DNA of 64,000 bases from Photorhabdus bodei (GTDB lineage Bacteria; Pseudomonadota; Gammaproteobacteria; Enterobacterales; Enterobacteriaceae): NCBI RefSeq assembly GCF_003287735.1, contig NZ_NSCM01000021.1:1-64000 (forward strand), given 5' to 3'. The notes beneath the pieces were generated by a model. That model was not told where the DNA came from, did no database searches, and saw only the letters and a list, made by a program, of their open reading frames with translations. This document shows, piece by piece, positions 49,716 through 59,526 of this stretch. The position numbers were made by a program, and so were the translations under genes. Each line of letters begins with the position of its first letter. Positions within the stretch are counted from its first letter, which is position 1.

Positions 49716-50152
49716 TTTATAATCTCCTTATTATTCAGAGACATTTCCTTGTGAAAAACCCAAATTACTCTGTGCTTATAACGTCAAATTAACCACAGGT
49801 TTAAACATTATCTTATTGGGTTATATCTTTCCGGTACTCTATATTCAAGAAAAATACACTAGCAGATAATAAATACTTTATGGCAGATAACAATCAGATA
49901 AAATTTATCAAAATCTCGTCATCAAATTGTGACTAAAATCAATTTTACACCTCTTTAACATCAACAGAACCCAAACGAAAATCAATATTTGTCCGCGAAA
50001 CATTTTTCTTATCACTGGCGGTCCATTATTCAGAAACTGAGTTTTTCCTTTCCCACAAACAATACTTAATGTGGGAAAGGGTGAGTGCTTTTGACTCAGG
50101 TTACCAAGCTAAGCTACTTGGTAGGTGTTGGTATGAAAATTTTTTGCTGTCC
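49716..50152. other. Intergenic region between the inverse autotransporter and ssrA
   Basis: The ssrA promoter must lie here. Two inverted repeats sit just past the autotransporter stop: TACCAAG...CTTGGTA (50102-50123) and the perfect 11-bp stem CCTTTCCCACA...TGTGGGAAAGG (50047-50080). Neither has a T-run on the minus strand, so weak termination is all that can be claimed. Confidence 0.5.
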
Positions 50153-52192
50153 TTAATCATCGGCCCAATCTTCATCTTTTGAATCACTACCCTCGTCCTC
50201 ACTCTCAGTATCACTAGGCTCAACAGCAACCCTTCTTGCTAGGATAGATGCCACATCATTATCCTGAATAATCGGTGGCTGCTGCTGGGTTTCCGCATCA
50301 GACTCTTTTTCCACTTTACGCAATTTTACTCCGTTTCTGATTGCGTCCATGAGTGCCCCCCTTTCGTCGAGGGGCTGTTCCTCTTTTCTTATTTTTAATT
50401 CTTCATCTATGCCTATATCCGGTTTTCTCGATTTTAATTTTTCTTCGAGCTCTGTCATACGAAGTCCTTCTGTTCCTCCTTGAGACCTTGCTGGCGGAGG
50501 TCCGCTTGCTCCCGGTAATGGATCTCCCGCTACCGGCAACGGCGGTGGTGGTGGCGGCGGCGGTGGTGGTGGGCCTTCCGCACCTTGCTGGCACCGTAAT
50601 TCTTCTCCCTGTTGACGTCGCAACTCTTCTTCCTGCTGACGCCGTAACTCTTCGTCCTGCTGATGCCTCAACTCTTCGTCCTGCTGATGCCTCAACTCTT
50701 CTTCCTGCTGATGCCTCAACTCTTCTTCCTGTTGACGCCGTAATTCTTCTTGCTGCTGATGTCGTAACGCTTCTTCCTGCTGACGCTGTAATTCTTCTTC
50801 TCTACCATCCCCAAAAAGAGGCTCTTCATCACCTTCCTCGGTAAGCAGCACTAATTCAGCTTCATCCTCTTCTACCGGTTCTATTACAGGGGCAGATAAC
50901 GTAACCGGTACATTAATCAGTACGCCCATCTCACTGCTATTTGAAACATTTCCCTGTTCATCATGCGCTACAGCTGAGATCGTAAGATGGTTACTTTGCT
51001 GACTACTATAATTAGGGAACTGCACAGCATAGCTATTATTTGATAACGCAACGATCTGGCCTCCACGTGCACGTAATGCGCCATCATCCCACTGGATATG
51101 TTTTAAACGATATTTCCCGTTGAAAGAGAAATTAATCAGTTTCCTTTCTCCACCAAAGCCACTAAGCCCCGTTGGTAAATGCAGGCTCAGTTGCGCTCTT
51201 TCTCGATGCTTCAACACAATATTATTATTACGTTCAACCAGATGGTAACGATTGTCAGCCAAAGTGCGTCTTACCGGTGCTATCGTCGGATCAATCTGTT
51301 GGGATAAAGGCACTCCAAGCTGGTAGTTGAAAGACAGATTAACTTTTGTGTCATCCTTGCCTCTGTGACTAAAAGTTCTATCTACTCCTAATGAAATCAA
51401 TTGGATAGGCGTATATTCCAGACCCACTGTCAGCGCATACGGGTCCTTATAATGATTTTGGAGATTAAACAGCGCAATATCATCACCGAAATATTGCTCA
51501 AATTTCAATTTACCACTCAGTTGCGGATAAGCAGCCAGCCAGCCCTGAGCGCGGATATCATAGCCATTCGCTACACGTTCCGCATCACCATCCAATGCCG
51601 AAGACGAGTACCAGTCCGTCAAACCAAAATATCCATTAGCAGACAGATACAGATAATCGCGCCAGTATTCCAGTCCGAATCCCAGCCGCTGGTGGGCATT
51701 GCCAGATATTTGGGTATCGTAAAAGGTGTTGTAACCTAAAGCCCAATCTCCCTGAAAATAACGTTGACCAATACCCAAATTAACTATATTGCGCCCATCG
51801 GAACGGCGAACACCTACCTGACCAAAAAACAGACGATCATCTCTGTCATATAATGGATAAAAAAAATCGATTGAACCGCTAGTTAACTTTCCATCAGATA
51901 AAGGTAAATTAGCGCGTACTTCCCCAGCAGAAACTTTTTCTGCCTCCGGCTGTAACGCGGCAAAACCCATATCTGCCATAGCCAATTTCGGAATACCACC
52001 ACCCTGAGTTACATCATCATCAGTTTGATGCTGTAACCACCTCTTTTTTCGTTTCTGTTCGCTGCCAATAGCATTAAGACTCTCCTTTTGAGTTTCATCC
52101 ACCACTGACTCTTTTCTCTTATTGGGCTTATAGCAACTTGCTAATAGCAATGCCACGGTAATGGCCGACATATACCCTATTCTTTTCTTCAT
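50153..52192 (-). CDS. Inverse autotransporter with WAVE/WASP-like VCA passenger
   Basis: 679 residues. Export signal with lipobox-like LLLASC (Cys20). Residues ~70-310 form an intimin/invasin-type beta-barrel: FFYPLYDRDDRLFFGQVGVR, NLGIGQRYFQGDWALGYNTF, RLGFGLEYWRDYLYLSANGY. An Ig-like region follows to ~440. The exposed C-terminus has nine EEELRRQQ-type repeats (465-536), eleven prolines (541-551), a WH2 motif RGALMDAIRNGVKLRKV (611-627), an amphipathic connector NDVASILARRVAVE (645-658) and an acidic tail with Trp676 (DEDWADD). WH2-connector-acidic is the VCA module by which WASP/WAVE proteins bind actin monomer and activate Arp2/3. The connector is close to WAVE (NDVATILSRRIAVE, from memory). 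Inverse autotransporters place the C-terminus outside the cell. A surface actin nucleator is a strong inference, not shown. No LysM is seen. Confidence 0.85.
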   Translation of the reverse strand: MKKRIGYMSAITVALLLASCYKPNKRKESVVDETQKESLNAIGSEQKRKKRWLQHQTDDDVTQGGGIPKLAMADMGFAALQPEAEKVSAGEVRANLPLSDGKLTSGSIDFFYPLYDRDDRLFFGQVGVRRSDGRNIVNLGIGQRYFQGDWALGYNTFYDTQISGNAHQRLGFGLEYWRDYLYLSANGYFGLTDWYSSSALDGDAERVANGYDIRAQGWLAAYPQLSGKLKFEQYFGDDIALFNLQNHYKDPYALTVGLEYTPIQLISLGVDRTFSHRGKDDTKVNLSFNYQLGVPLSQQIDPTIAPVRRTLADNRYHLVERNNNIVLKHRERAQLSLHLPTGLSGFGGERKLINFSFNGKYRLKHIQWDDGALRARGGQIVALSNNSYAVQFPNYSSQQSNHLTISAVAHDEQGNVSNSSEMGVLINVPVTLSAPVIEPVEEDEAELVLLTEEGDEEPLFGDGREEELQRQQEEALRHQQQEELRRQQEEELRHQQEEELRHQQDEELRHQQDEELRRQQEEELRRQQGEELRCQQGAEGPPPPPPPPPPPLPVAGDPLPGASGPPPARSQGGTEGLRMTELEEKLKSRKPDIGIDEELKIRKEEQPLDERGALMDAIRNGVKLRKVEKESDAETQQQPPIIQDNDVASILARRVAVEPSDTESEDEGSDSKDEDWADD
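50585..50800 (-). repeat. 24-bp minisatellite coding nine EEELRRQQ-type repeats
   Basis: Nine in-frame 24-bp units code for residues 465-536 of the inverse autotransporter, with small changes (RRQQ/RHQQ, EEEL/DEEL). The period of 8 residues with Leu at one position suits a rigid alpha-helical or coiled stalk between barrel and actin module. Confidence 0.9.
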
Positions 52193-52508
52193 GAGCGCTT
52201 TTATTTAAATATCATTATATTAAAAATAGATTCAAACACTGCCATGCCACCAAATAAAAAAGGCAATGCCATTCTTCACATTAATTAATCACTTTATCTC
52301 CTACTACAGCGAAGATTCTTCCGAAATACAATTCTCATTAAAATCAGCCAAAACCCTTATTTTTTCCGAATTAAAGAAAACAACAACATTAATATATTTA
52401 TTCCATAACCTATTGCCAAAAATAAGGTTAACACCCTATTGGTTCTATTTTCTTATTTGCTAATCTATTTAACATAAATAGCAACACATTAATTTGGTAG
52501 GTAATGAT
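52193..52508. other. Divergent promoter region between the autotransporter and T6SS genes
   Basis: 316 bp, AT-rich, separating the two divergent transcription units. It must contain both promoters. A 65-codon plus-strand frame here has no ribosome site or recognisable content. Confidence 0.55.
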
Positions 52509-52901
52509 ATGTTTGCAAACTGTCAACTTTTTGGTATGGATTTGGCATTTCCAGATGTCTGTATGACACCTTTGCCTATACCCGTACCTGTTCCATACCC
52601 TAATATGACTCTAGGTCTGATGGCGACGCCTCACACTTATAAAGTACTGTTTATGGGAATGCCGGCACATAATATGGCAACAGTGACAAATACTAGCTTT
52701 GGCGATAACCTTGGCGTCAATCTCGGTATTATTTCCGGTACCGTCATGGGACCTTCACGCCATTTAATCGGCTCCTTTACCACTTTAATTAAAGGATTCC
52801 CTGCTACCCGCGTTACCAGCCTGAGTTTACAAAATAGCACCAATATGATCGGCATGCGTTTAATTCCTAGCCAGCTTAAGGTTCTGCTGTTGGGCCTGTA
52901 A
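52509..52901 (+). CDS. DUF4150 PAAR-like protein (T6SS spike tip)
   Basis: 130 residues from MFANCQLFGMDLAFPDVCMT; the ATG follows AGGT with suitable spacing, and a TTG five codons upstream is less likely. Proline-rich TPLPIPVPVPYPN followed by repeated Gly-Asn turns and VMGPSRHLIGSFTTLIKGFP are typical of DUF4150/PAAR-like proteins, which cap the VgrG spike. It begins the T6SS gene set, 13 bp before tssJ. The protein is short, with no C-terminal effector extension. Confidence 0.85.
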   Translation: MFANCQLFGMDLAFPDVCMTPLPIPVPVPYPNMTLGLMATPHTYKVLFMGMPAHNMATVTNTSFGDNLGVNLGIISGTVMGPSRHLIGSFTTLIKGFPATRVTSLSLQNSTNMIGMRLIPSQLKVLLLGL

Positions 52902-52914
52902 TGGAGGAATTTCT

Positions 52915-53436
52915 ATGCTATTTTTACCTCGCCATAAACGTCACTCTTTTTCCTTTTTTACCCTGTTGAGCATATTGCTGACGGTGAGTTGCTCTACAAA
53001 TAAAGTGGAAAAAAGTATTCTGTACACCATTAAATTTCAGACGCAAGGCGATATTAACAATAGTGCGCCACTAAAATTAAATATATTGTTATTAAATGAT
53101 CCAGATAAATTTAATCAGGCAGATATCGGCTCTTTACAAACCAATACCCGTTCAGTCTTGGCTAACTCGGTAATTTATCAAAGATCAATCTTCTTGCTGC
53201 CACGAAAAGAAGAAAATGATATCAGTATTACAGTTAATGCATCATCAACAGAAAAATATATTGCTATCTGGGCAGAATATCAAAATATTACCGACAAACA
53301 ATGGCGGCTGATTATTCCCTTATCATCGTTTCCAACGGCTTCTTATTTATCGGTTTTGAATCCTTTTTCATCCTCTGAGCCTTATCAGTTGATTACCGTT
53401 ACTTCACACGGATTACAGATTCCATCCGATAAATGA
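52915..53436 (+). CDS. tssJ: T6SS outer-membrane lipoprotein TssJ
   Basis: 173 residues. A type II signal ends in the lipobox TVSC (Cys26). The body is a beta-sandwich with NDPDKFNQADIGSLQTNTRS, like VasD/TssJ. It anchors the TssLM membrane complex to the outer membrane. GGAGG lies 7 nt before the ATG. Confidence 0.88.
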   Translation: MLFLPRHKRHSFSFFTLLSILLTVSCSTNKVEKSILYTIKFQTQGDINNSAPLKLNILLLNDPDKFNQADIGSLQTNTRSVLANSVIYQRSIFLLPRKEENDISITVNASSTEKYIAIWAEYQNITDKQWRLIIPLSSFPTASYLSVLNPFSSSEPYQLITVTSHGLQIPSDK

Positions 53437-53461
53437 ATCACACATGCTCGGGAGATCGCCC

Positions 53462-54811
53462 ATGAAAAATGCACACAAAGTTCTCTGGATGGAAGGTATG
53501 TTTTTACGACCTCACCACTTTCAGCAAGCAGATGAATATGTGGATGCACGCCTGCGTCAATGGGGCGCTCTGCAACGAGCCTACAATTGGGGGTTTTCAT
53601 CACTAAAATTCGATGAGAGCCAACTTGCGTTGGGAAAAATCTCACTGCTAGCAGCCAGTGGTATTATGCCTGACGGTACCACCTTTGAATTTACTGAAAC
53701 TGATGAAGCACCACCCACGTTAGCAATCAGCCCTTCATTGCGTTCGCAAATTATCACCCTAGCTATACCGGCATATCTGACCGGACGCGAATCCGTTAGC
53801 TTCGATGATGCTCCCGACTCTCTGGCACGTTATCAAGCTTTCGAAAAAGAGGTCAACGACGTCAACGCCTTGGCTCTCGGCAGTACTACCTTACATTGCG
53901 GCAGATTACGCCTGCGTCTGCTGCCAGAAAATGAACTCAATGGTGAATGGATTGCTATGGGCGTGCTGCGGGTTTTAGAAAAAAATCAGGATGGCGTCGT
54001 CATTCTGGATACCGGATACATCCCGCCATTGCTTAACTGTTGGGCAAACTCGTTATTACAACGCATGGCAAATGATCTTTATGGCCTGTTGCTGCAACGC
54101 TGCCAACAACTTAGCCGTCATCTGCAATGCAACGGCTCCAGTGCCCGCGATTTGTTACGGCAAGCACTGTTAAACCGTTTCAGAGCTCAACTTCAACACA
54201 TCATGCATTTGCCTCAACAAGCACCAGAAACGCTTTTTCTCATTTGGATCAGCTACGCGCTGGAGATGAGCTCATTTCAGGTACCCTATACGCTGGAAGG
54301 CGAGTTACCCCGCTACAACCATCGGGATATTGGTGGTTGCTTCACTCATCTCCTGACGTTACTGCAACGCAACCTATCCATCGTGCTGGAAGAGCATGTT
54401 GTGTCACTGCCCTTAACTAAACGTCTGCCAGGATTGAGCGTAGCATCACTACCGGAACAGATGAATCTAAGTGATTATCACTTCATCCTGATCGTGAAGT
54501 CAGAGATGGAACATAACGCTTTTATGGCTCACTTTCCGGCCCAAATCAAAATCGCGCCCGCTGACCGCATACGCGATCTCGTTCGTTTGCAATTGCCCGG
54601 TATCGCTCTGCACCACCTAGTACAAATCCCCAGACAACTTCCCTATCAGAATGGGTACTGCTACTTCAAATTGGCGCTCAATGGAGAGGTTGAGCAGTCG
54701 TTAAGAAAATCCGGTGTGTTCGCCTTCTATGTTGCTGGCGAGTTTCCTGATCTAAAAATGGCATTTTGGGCACTTAAACGCCTGTCTGATGATGAGGAGA
54801 TGAACCGATGA
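53462..54811 (+). CDS. tssK: T6SS baseplate protein TssK
   Basis: 449 residues from MKNAHKVLWMEGMFLRPHHF, the conserved TssK opening; CGGGAGATCGCCC precedes the ATG. LPGIALHHLVQIPRQLPYQNGYCYF near the C-terminus is also typical. TssK trimers link the baseplate to the TssLM membrane complex. It overlaps tssL by 4 bp (ATGA). Confidence 0.95.
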   Translation: MKNAHKVLWMEGMFLRPHHFQQADEYVDARLRQWGALQRAYNWGFSSLKFDESQLALGKISLLAASGIMPDGTTFEFTETDEAPPTLAISPSLRSQIITLAIPAYLTGRESVSFDDAPDSLARYQAFEKEVNDVNALALGSTTLHCGRLRLRLLPENELNGEWIAMGVLRVLEKNQDGVVILDTGYIPPLLNCWANSLLQRMANDLYGLLLQRCQQLSRHLQCNGSSARDLLRQALLNRFRAQLQHIMHLPQQAPETLFLIWISYALEMSSFQVPYTLEGELPRYNHRDIGGCFTHLLTLLQRNLSIVLEEHVVSLPLTKRLPGLSVASLPEQMNLSDYHFILIVKSEMEHNAFMAHFPAQIKIAPADRIRDLVRLQLPGIALHHLVQIPRQLPYQNGYCYFKLALNGEVEQSLRKSGVFAFYVAGEFPDLKMAFWALKRLSDDEEMNR

Positions 54812-55971
54812 ATCGCAACGACTATAACCCATTAGTGCAGGCTGCTTATCCACTGTTAAATGCCATGCCACACATCCGTCACACCGCTAAACCGGAAGAT
54901 TCAGGTCAGTTACGTCAACAACTGATCGGAGAAATCTATCACTTTGAAAAACAGTGCCAACAAGCGGGATTCAGCTATGAAACCATTCTCGGTGCCCGTT
55001 ACTGCCTGTGTACTTCTCTGGATGAAGCGATAGCATTGACTCCCTGGGGAGACAATAGCATCTGGTCAGGTAATGGCCTGTTAGTCACATTCCACAAAGA
55101 GAGCAGCGGTGGTGAAAAATTTTTCAAGTTACTGGATATGTTGCTGCAACAACCGAGTAAACATATCGATCTGCTCGAACTATTCTACTTCTGTTTACTG
55201 CTAGGATTTGGTGGACGCTATCGTCTGGTGGAAAACGGTCTCGCTCAACTGGAAACCTTAATTCAGCGCCTGGCAATACGCCTGCGTCAGGTGAAAGGGG
55301 AATATTCCGCTACCTTAAGCACACCGCCTTCCCTCCCAGTTAACACACATCAACCATCACGGCTATCCCACTTTCTGCTGTTTTGCTCACTGTCTGGAAT
55401 CCTGTTGACGGGTCTACTCTACATTGGGCTGGATACCCGGCTTAATCAACAGACAGAACCGGTGTTGACAGCCATATATAATCTGCCCCTACCCGAAGCC
55501 ACACTACCGGTTGAACGTTTTTCCGTTGCTCATCTACAACAGATGCTGCACCCCATGCTAGAACAACAGGCGATAACCGTCAGCCAGAACGCAAATAATG
55601 TCACTGTTACCCTACAGGGAGGCAACCTGTTTGCTTCTGCATCAGCAACGCTGAACCCGCGTTATCTGGCACCTCTCCAGGATCTTGCCAAACAACTGAA
55701 TCTGACTACCGGAAAAATTATCGTCCGCGGGCACAGTGATAACCTGCCAATTCATACACATACCTACTCTTCTAACTATGCCCTGTCACTGGCACGAGCA
55801 GAAACCGTGGCACAACAGCTCCGCACTGGTCTGCGGCAACCACAACGGCTACAGGTTGAAAGCGCCGGTGCACAAGCCCCTTTAGTCCCCAATACCAACG
55901 CCAAGAACCGAGCATTGAACCGTCGTATTGAAATTATTTTCAACACCACGCCAGATAATTCAGATCAGTAG
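54808..55971 (+). CDS. tssL: T6SS inner-membrane protein TssL with OmpA-like domain
   Basis: 387 residues. The cytoplasmic DotU-like domain (1-185) has GARYCLCTSLDEAIALTPWG and CLLLGFGGRYRL. One membrane helix spans ~189-208. The periplasmic OmpA-like peptidoglycan-binding domain (~250-385) has VRGHSDNLPIHT and NRALNRRIEIIF. This is the extended TssL type, which anchors itself to the cell wall without a separate TagL. Coupled to tssK by an ATGA overlap. Confidence 0.95.
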   Translation: MNRNDYNPLVQAAYPLLNAMPHIRHTAKPEDSGQLRQQLIGEIYHFEKQCQQAGFSYETILGARYCLCTSLDEAIALTPWGDNSIWSGNGLLVTFHKESSGGEKFFKLLDMLLQQPSKHIDLLELFYFCLLLGFGGRYRLVENGLAQLETLIQRLAIRLRQVKGEYSATLSTPPSLPVNTHQPSRLSHFLLFCSLSGILLTGLLYIGLDTRLNQQTEPVLTAIYNLPLPEATLPVERFSVAHLQQMLHPMLEQQAITVSQNANNVTVTLQGGNLFASASATLNPRYLAPLQDLAKQLNLTTGKIIVRGHSDNLPIHTHTYSSNYALSLARAETVAQQLRTGLRQPQRLQVESAGAQAPLVPNTNAKNRALNRRIEIIFNTTPDNSDQ

Positions 55972-55987
55972 GCAAGAGAGAAAGAAA

Positions 55988-58900
55988 ATGTTGAAAGCAT
56001 TTATCGCCATCATCACCAGTCGCCTGTTTTGGGGGGCACTCATTGTTGCCGGGTTGTGCCTGCTCATTTGGATCATGGGGCCATTTATCGCCATCGGTGA
56101 TCTACATCCATTAGTCACTGAAACTCAACGCCAAATAGCAATTACTGTACTAATTTCGCTGTGGTTGTTACTACGGCTGTTACCTTTCTTCTACCAGCTT
56201 TGGGCTAATGGCCGTTTACGCCGCCGCTTACACCATGTCAGCAATGTCACACCAACACCCCGAAGTTCTGCTCAATCCCTCGCGGATAACTTTAAACAGG
56301 CGTCATCCTTGATTAAACACGGTCTGCGTTTAAACGGTGCCCCTCTTACCATACGCCTAGGCAAGTTCTACCTCTATCATCTGCCTTGGTATCTGGTTTT
56401 AGGTACCCAAGGATGCGGCAAAGACAAAGCTTTGCTGAACTCAGGGCTAGATTTCTACCATACAACTTATCCAAGCCAATTTGCTCTCCCTGAAACCAGT
56501 GCCGAATCATACTGCTCATGGTATTTCACTTTTCAGGGCGTCATCCTTAGCCCTGCCGGAGAATACCTAAAAGAGGGTAATCCTCTGTGGCAGACCTTAC
56601 TGAAACTACTAAAACGTTATCGTCCACGCCAACCCATCAACGCGGTTATTTTGGCGATCAGCATCCAAGATCTACTACAACAGGATAATGATGCCCAATA
56701 TCATCAGGCTTTACTGCTACGTAAACGATTGATGGATTTGCGTTTACGGTTGAAAATTGACTTTCCTGTCTACGTGATGATTACCAAAACCGATCTACTA
56801 CCGGGATTCAGTAGTTATTTCAGTCGCTTTAATGGCGAAGAATTGGATCAGGTCTGGGGCTTTACATTCCCTTGGCAACAAGAACGGCACTCCCATACGG
56901 ATTTACAACAGATGCTGGATGAACAATATAATCACCTGCAACAGCGTCTGGATGCTGCACTGACAGATACCTTACTGGCCCAACAAGATATCGTGCAGCG
57001 GGAACAGAGCTTCGCCTTCCCGCAGGCATTTGCGAACCTTCGTCCGGTACTGATACGTTATCTCAATATTATTTTCACCTCTTCTGGCTTTGATCGCCCG
57101 TGGTTACCACACGGTCTCTATTTCACCAGCGCCAATCAAAAACCAGCGGAATCATGGCACAGAGAGGCGACACAGCATAATCTGTTTGATTACCGTTCGT
57201 TCCCCTCAGCAAACAGCAGCGATAACAGAACAACTGCCCATAGCTACTTCCTAAGACAGTTATTTCAAAAAGTTATCTTGGCAGAAAGCGGACTGGCGGG
57301 GATCAATCGACTGTATGAACTGCGCCGACGCTTTTTCCTGTTGATAGGATGTAGCTTATTACTCTCTTTCATGGCGGGGATCTGCGTACTACTATTAACC
57401 AGTTACCACAATAACCACAACTATCTGGCACAAATTACAACCCGACTGCAACAGCAGAGCCAAGCGCTCAGCCAATCACCAACTCGTGATCTGCCACACT
57501 TGCTCCAATATCTGACGCAACTACAGTCATTGACCACAAACCATCAAATTGATTCGGACTCCCTTCCACTTGCTTATGGTATGGGGCTGTATCGAGGTCC
57601 TCAACTGAACAGTGCGAACTATCCGGTTTATCAACATGCATTAAAGAATTTATTACTGCCACTGGTAACACAGCAGGTTGAAAGTATTTTGCATCAGCAA
57701 GCCGATGGCGATAACAGCGAATCAACCTATGAGGCCCTGAAAGCCTATCAGATGCTATTTCAGCCCCAACATTACGATGGCAAATTCCTTACCGCTTGGT
57801 TGATGCTGAATCTGTCTCATATTCCCGGTGGTGACAAGCTAAACGAGGCACAACGCAAGATATTCCAACAGCATCTTTATCAGCTACTGAATCAAAATCA
57901 GCCTTCCTGGTCCCCGCGCAAAGATCAGCAGCTGATACAGGAAGCGATAAAAAATATCATGCGCTCCACGTTTTCCCAACGGGTGTATACCAGCATCAAA
58001 AAAAGAGTACTGAATAACGGACGTTTCAAATCTGTCAATCTGATCGATCTCGCGGGCCCTCAGACTGAATTGGTATTAAAACGAAACAGCGGTCTGCCCG
58101 ATACGACAGCCATCCCCGGTTTCTTTACGCCAAATGGATACTGGCACGGTCTGGTTGCACAATTAGATGATACGGTAAAAACAGTGCACGACACTGACTG
58201 TTGGGTCCTCAATATGCCGTCACGATCAGAAGAGGATGCTGCTGACCAAGTACGCCAACTTTATATGAATGATTTTATATTGGAATGGGATACCTTTCTC
58301 AATGATATCGCCCTAATCCCGGCCAATAGCTTCAACCAGCGTATTAATAATGTACGGATTCTCTCCGGCACCCATTCTCCCTTACGCAATCTACTGATTA
58401 ACATCAGCCACATCATTGCACTCTCCTCACCGGAAGATAACGATAAACTCACGCAACTAGGCCAGCGATTGAATGATGAAACCAGCCGAAAACTGCAAAA
58501 TCTGTTTCCGGCTGCCAGCATTCCCTCTGCATTACCTGCACCAGAACAGATTGTCAGAAGCCACTACCGCGATTTACTCGATCTGGCTCGCTCGCAGGGA
58601 GATAACAGCAACACTATCACCTTCGATGATACGTTCAAAAAATTGGGCGATCTGTATCGCTACCTTACCGCTTTACAGGAAAGTGGCGAAACCACAACAG
58701 CATCCTCCGACACGATCCTGACACAATTACAAGCTGACGCAGGCCGCCTGCCAGCACCGTTCCGCAATATGGTCATGGACATGACCCAAAGCGCCAAAGG
58801 TGACACACAGCAACAGGCTGTTTCACGCATACATCAACTCGCCAGTGCTCAACTCAGTGACTTCTGTCGTGGCGCTATTGCCGGACGTTATCCCTTATCA

Positions 58901-59515
58901 CGTCACAGCAAACGCGATATTACCCTTGATGACATGGCGCATATGTTTGCACCAAATCAGGGGCTGATGGATCGCTTTTTTAATCAGTATTTGGTGGATA
59001 AGGTCAACACTCAAGGTGATAAATGGCACTTTTTTCCTTGGGTGTTAGGCAGTACTAAACCCGAAGATCAAACACTGCTAAAAACATTCCGACAAGCGCA
59101 ATTTGTCCGTGACGCATTCTTTAGTCCGGCCTCTTCACAACCCTCTTTTTCTCTTACCTTACAACCGCTGCGAATGGACAACGATATTTTGACTTTAACG
59201 CTGACATTTAACAATCAGAGCGTCAGTTACAGCCACGGCCCACTGACCCCTTGGTACTTCACTTGGTCCGGCAACAACAATGCCGGTAAAGCCAAACTGA
59301 CCATGCTGTTGGCTAATGGCAAAACCAAGTCACTAGAAACCTCAGGACCTTGGGCATTAAACAGGCTAATTGATGCCGGAAAGCGGTTTCAGGAAGACAG
59401 CTTACATTACCGCATCATCTTTAATCTGGCAGGACACCAAGCCACGCTGATACTCATACCCGACAGCATACACAACCCGTTTGTCGTACCGGAATTTACC
59501 TGTATCAAATCATAA
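55988..59515 (+). CDS. tssM: T6SS inner-membrane protein TssM (IcmF)
   Basis: 1175 residues from MLKAFIAIITSRLFWGALIV; ATG at 55988 follows AGAGAAAGA. Two N-terminal membrane helices (~12-35, ~48-68) and a third near 455-478 are visible. The nucleotide-binding site at residues 139-146 reads GTQGCGKD: it keeps the Gly and Lys145 but has Asp where Walker A needs Ser/Thr, so NTP binding may be lost, as in several TssM. The remainder is the large periplasmic part that contacts TssJ. It follows tssL by 16 bp. Confidence 0.95.
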   Translation: MLKAFIAIITSRLFWGALIVAGLCLLIWIMGPFIAIGDLHPLVTETQRQIAITVLISLWLLLRLLPFFYQLWANGRLRRRLHHVSNVTPTPRSSAQSLADNFKQASSLIKHGLRLNGAPLTIRLGKFYLYHLPWYLVLGTQGCGKDKALLNSGLDFYHTTYPSQFALPETSAESYCSWYFTFQGVILSPAGEYLKEGNPLWQTLLKLLKRYRPRQPINAVILAISIQDLLQQDNDAQYHQALLLRKRLMDLRLRLKIDFPVYVMITKTDLLPGFSSYFSRFNGEELDQVWGFTFPWQQERHSHTDLQQMLDEQYNHLQQRLDAALTDTLLAQQDIVQREQSFAFPQAFANLRPVLIRYLNIIFTSSGFDRPWLPHGLYFTSANQKPAESWHREATQHNLFDYRSFPSANSSDNRTTAHSYFLRQLFQKVILAESGLAGINRLYELRRRFFLLIGCSLLLSFMAGICVLLLTSYHNNHNYLAQITTRLQQQSQALSQSPTRDLPHLLQYLTQLQSLTTNHQIDSDSLPLAYGMGLYRGPQLNSANYPVYQHALKNLLLPLVTQQVESILHQQADGDNSESTYEALKAYQMLFQPQHYDGKFLTAWLMLNLSHIPGGDKLNEAQRKIFQQHLYQLLNQNQPSWSPRKDQQLIQEAIKNIMRSTFSQRVYTSIKKRVLNNGRFKSVNLIDLAGPQTELVLKRNSGLPDTTAIPGFFTPNGYWHGLVAQLDDTVKTVHDTDCWVLNMPSRSEEDAADQVRQLYMNDFILEWDTFLNDIALIPANSFNQRINNVRILSGTHSPLRNLLINISHIIALSSPEDNDKLTQLGQRLNDETSRKLQNLFPAASIPSALPAPEQIVRSHYRDLLDLARSQGDNSNTITFDDTFKKLGDLYRYLTALQESGETTTASSDTILTQLQADAGRLPAPFRNMVMDMTQSAKGDTQQQAVSRIHQLASAQLSDFCRGAIAGRYPLSRHSKRDITLDDMAHMFAPNQGLMDRFFNQYLVDKVNTQGDKWHFFPWVLGSTKPEDQTLLKTFRQAQFVRDAFFSPASSQPSFSLTLQPLRMDNDILTLTLTFNNQSVSYSHGPLTPWYFTWSGNNNAGKAKLTMLLANGKTKSLETSGPWALNRLIDAGKRFQEDSLHYRIIFNLAGHQATLILIPDSIHNPFVVPEFTCIKS

Positions 59516-59526
59516 GGAGAACCTTG

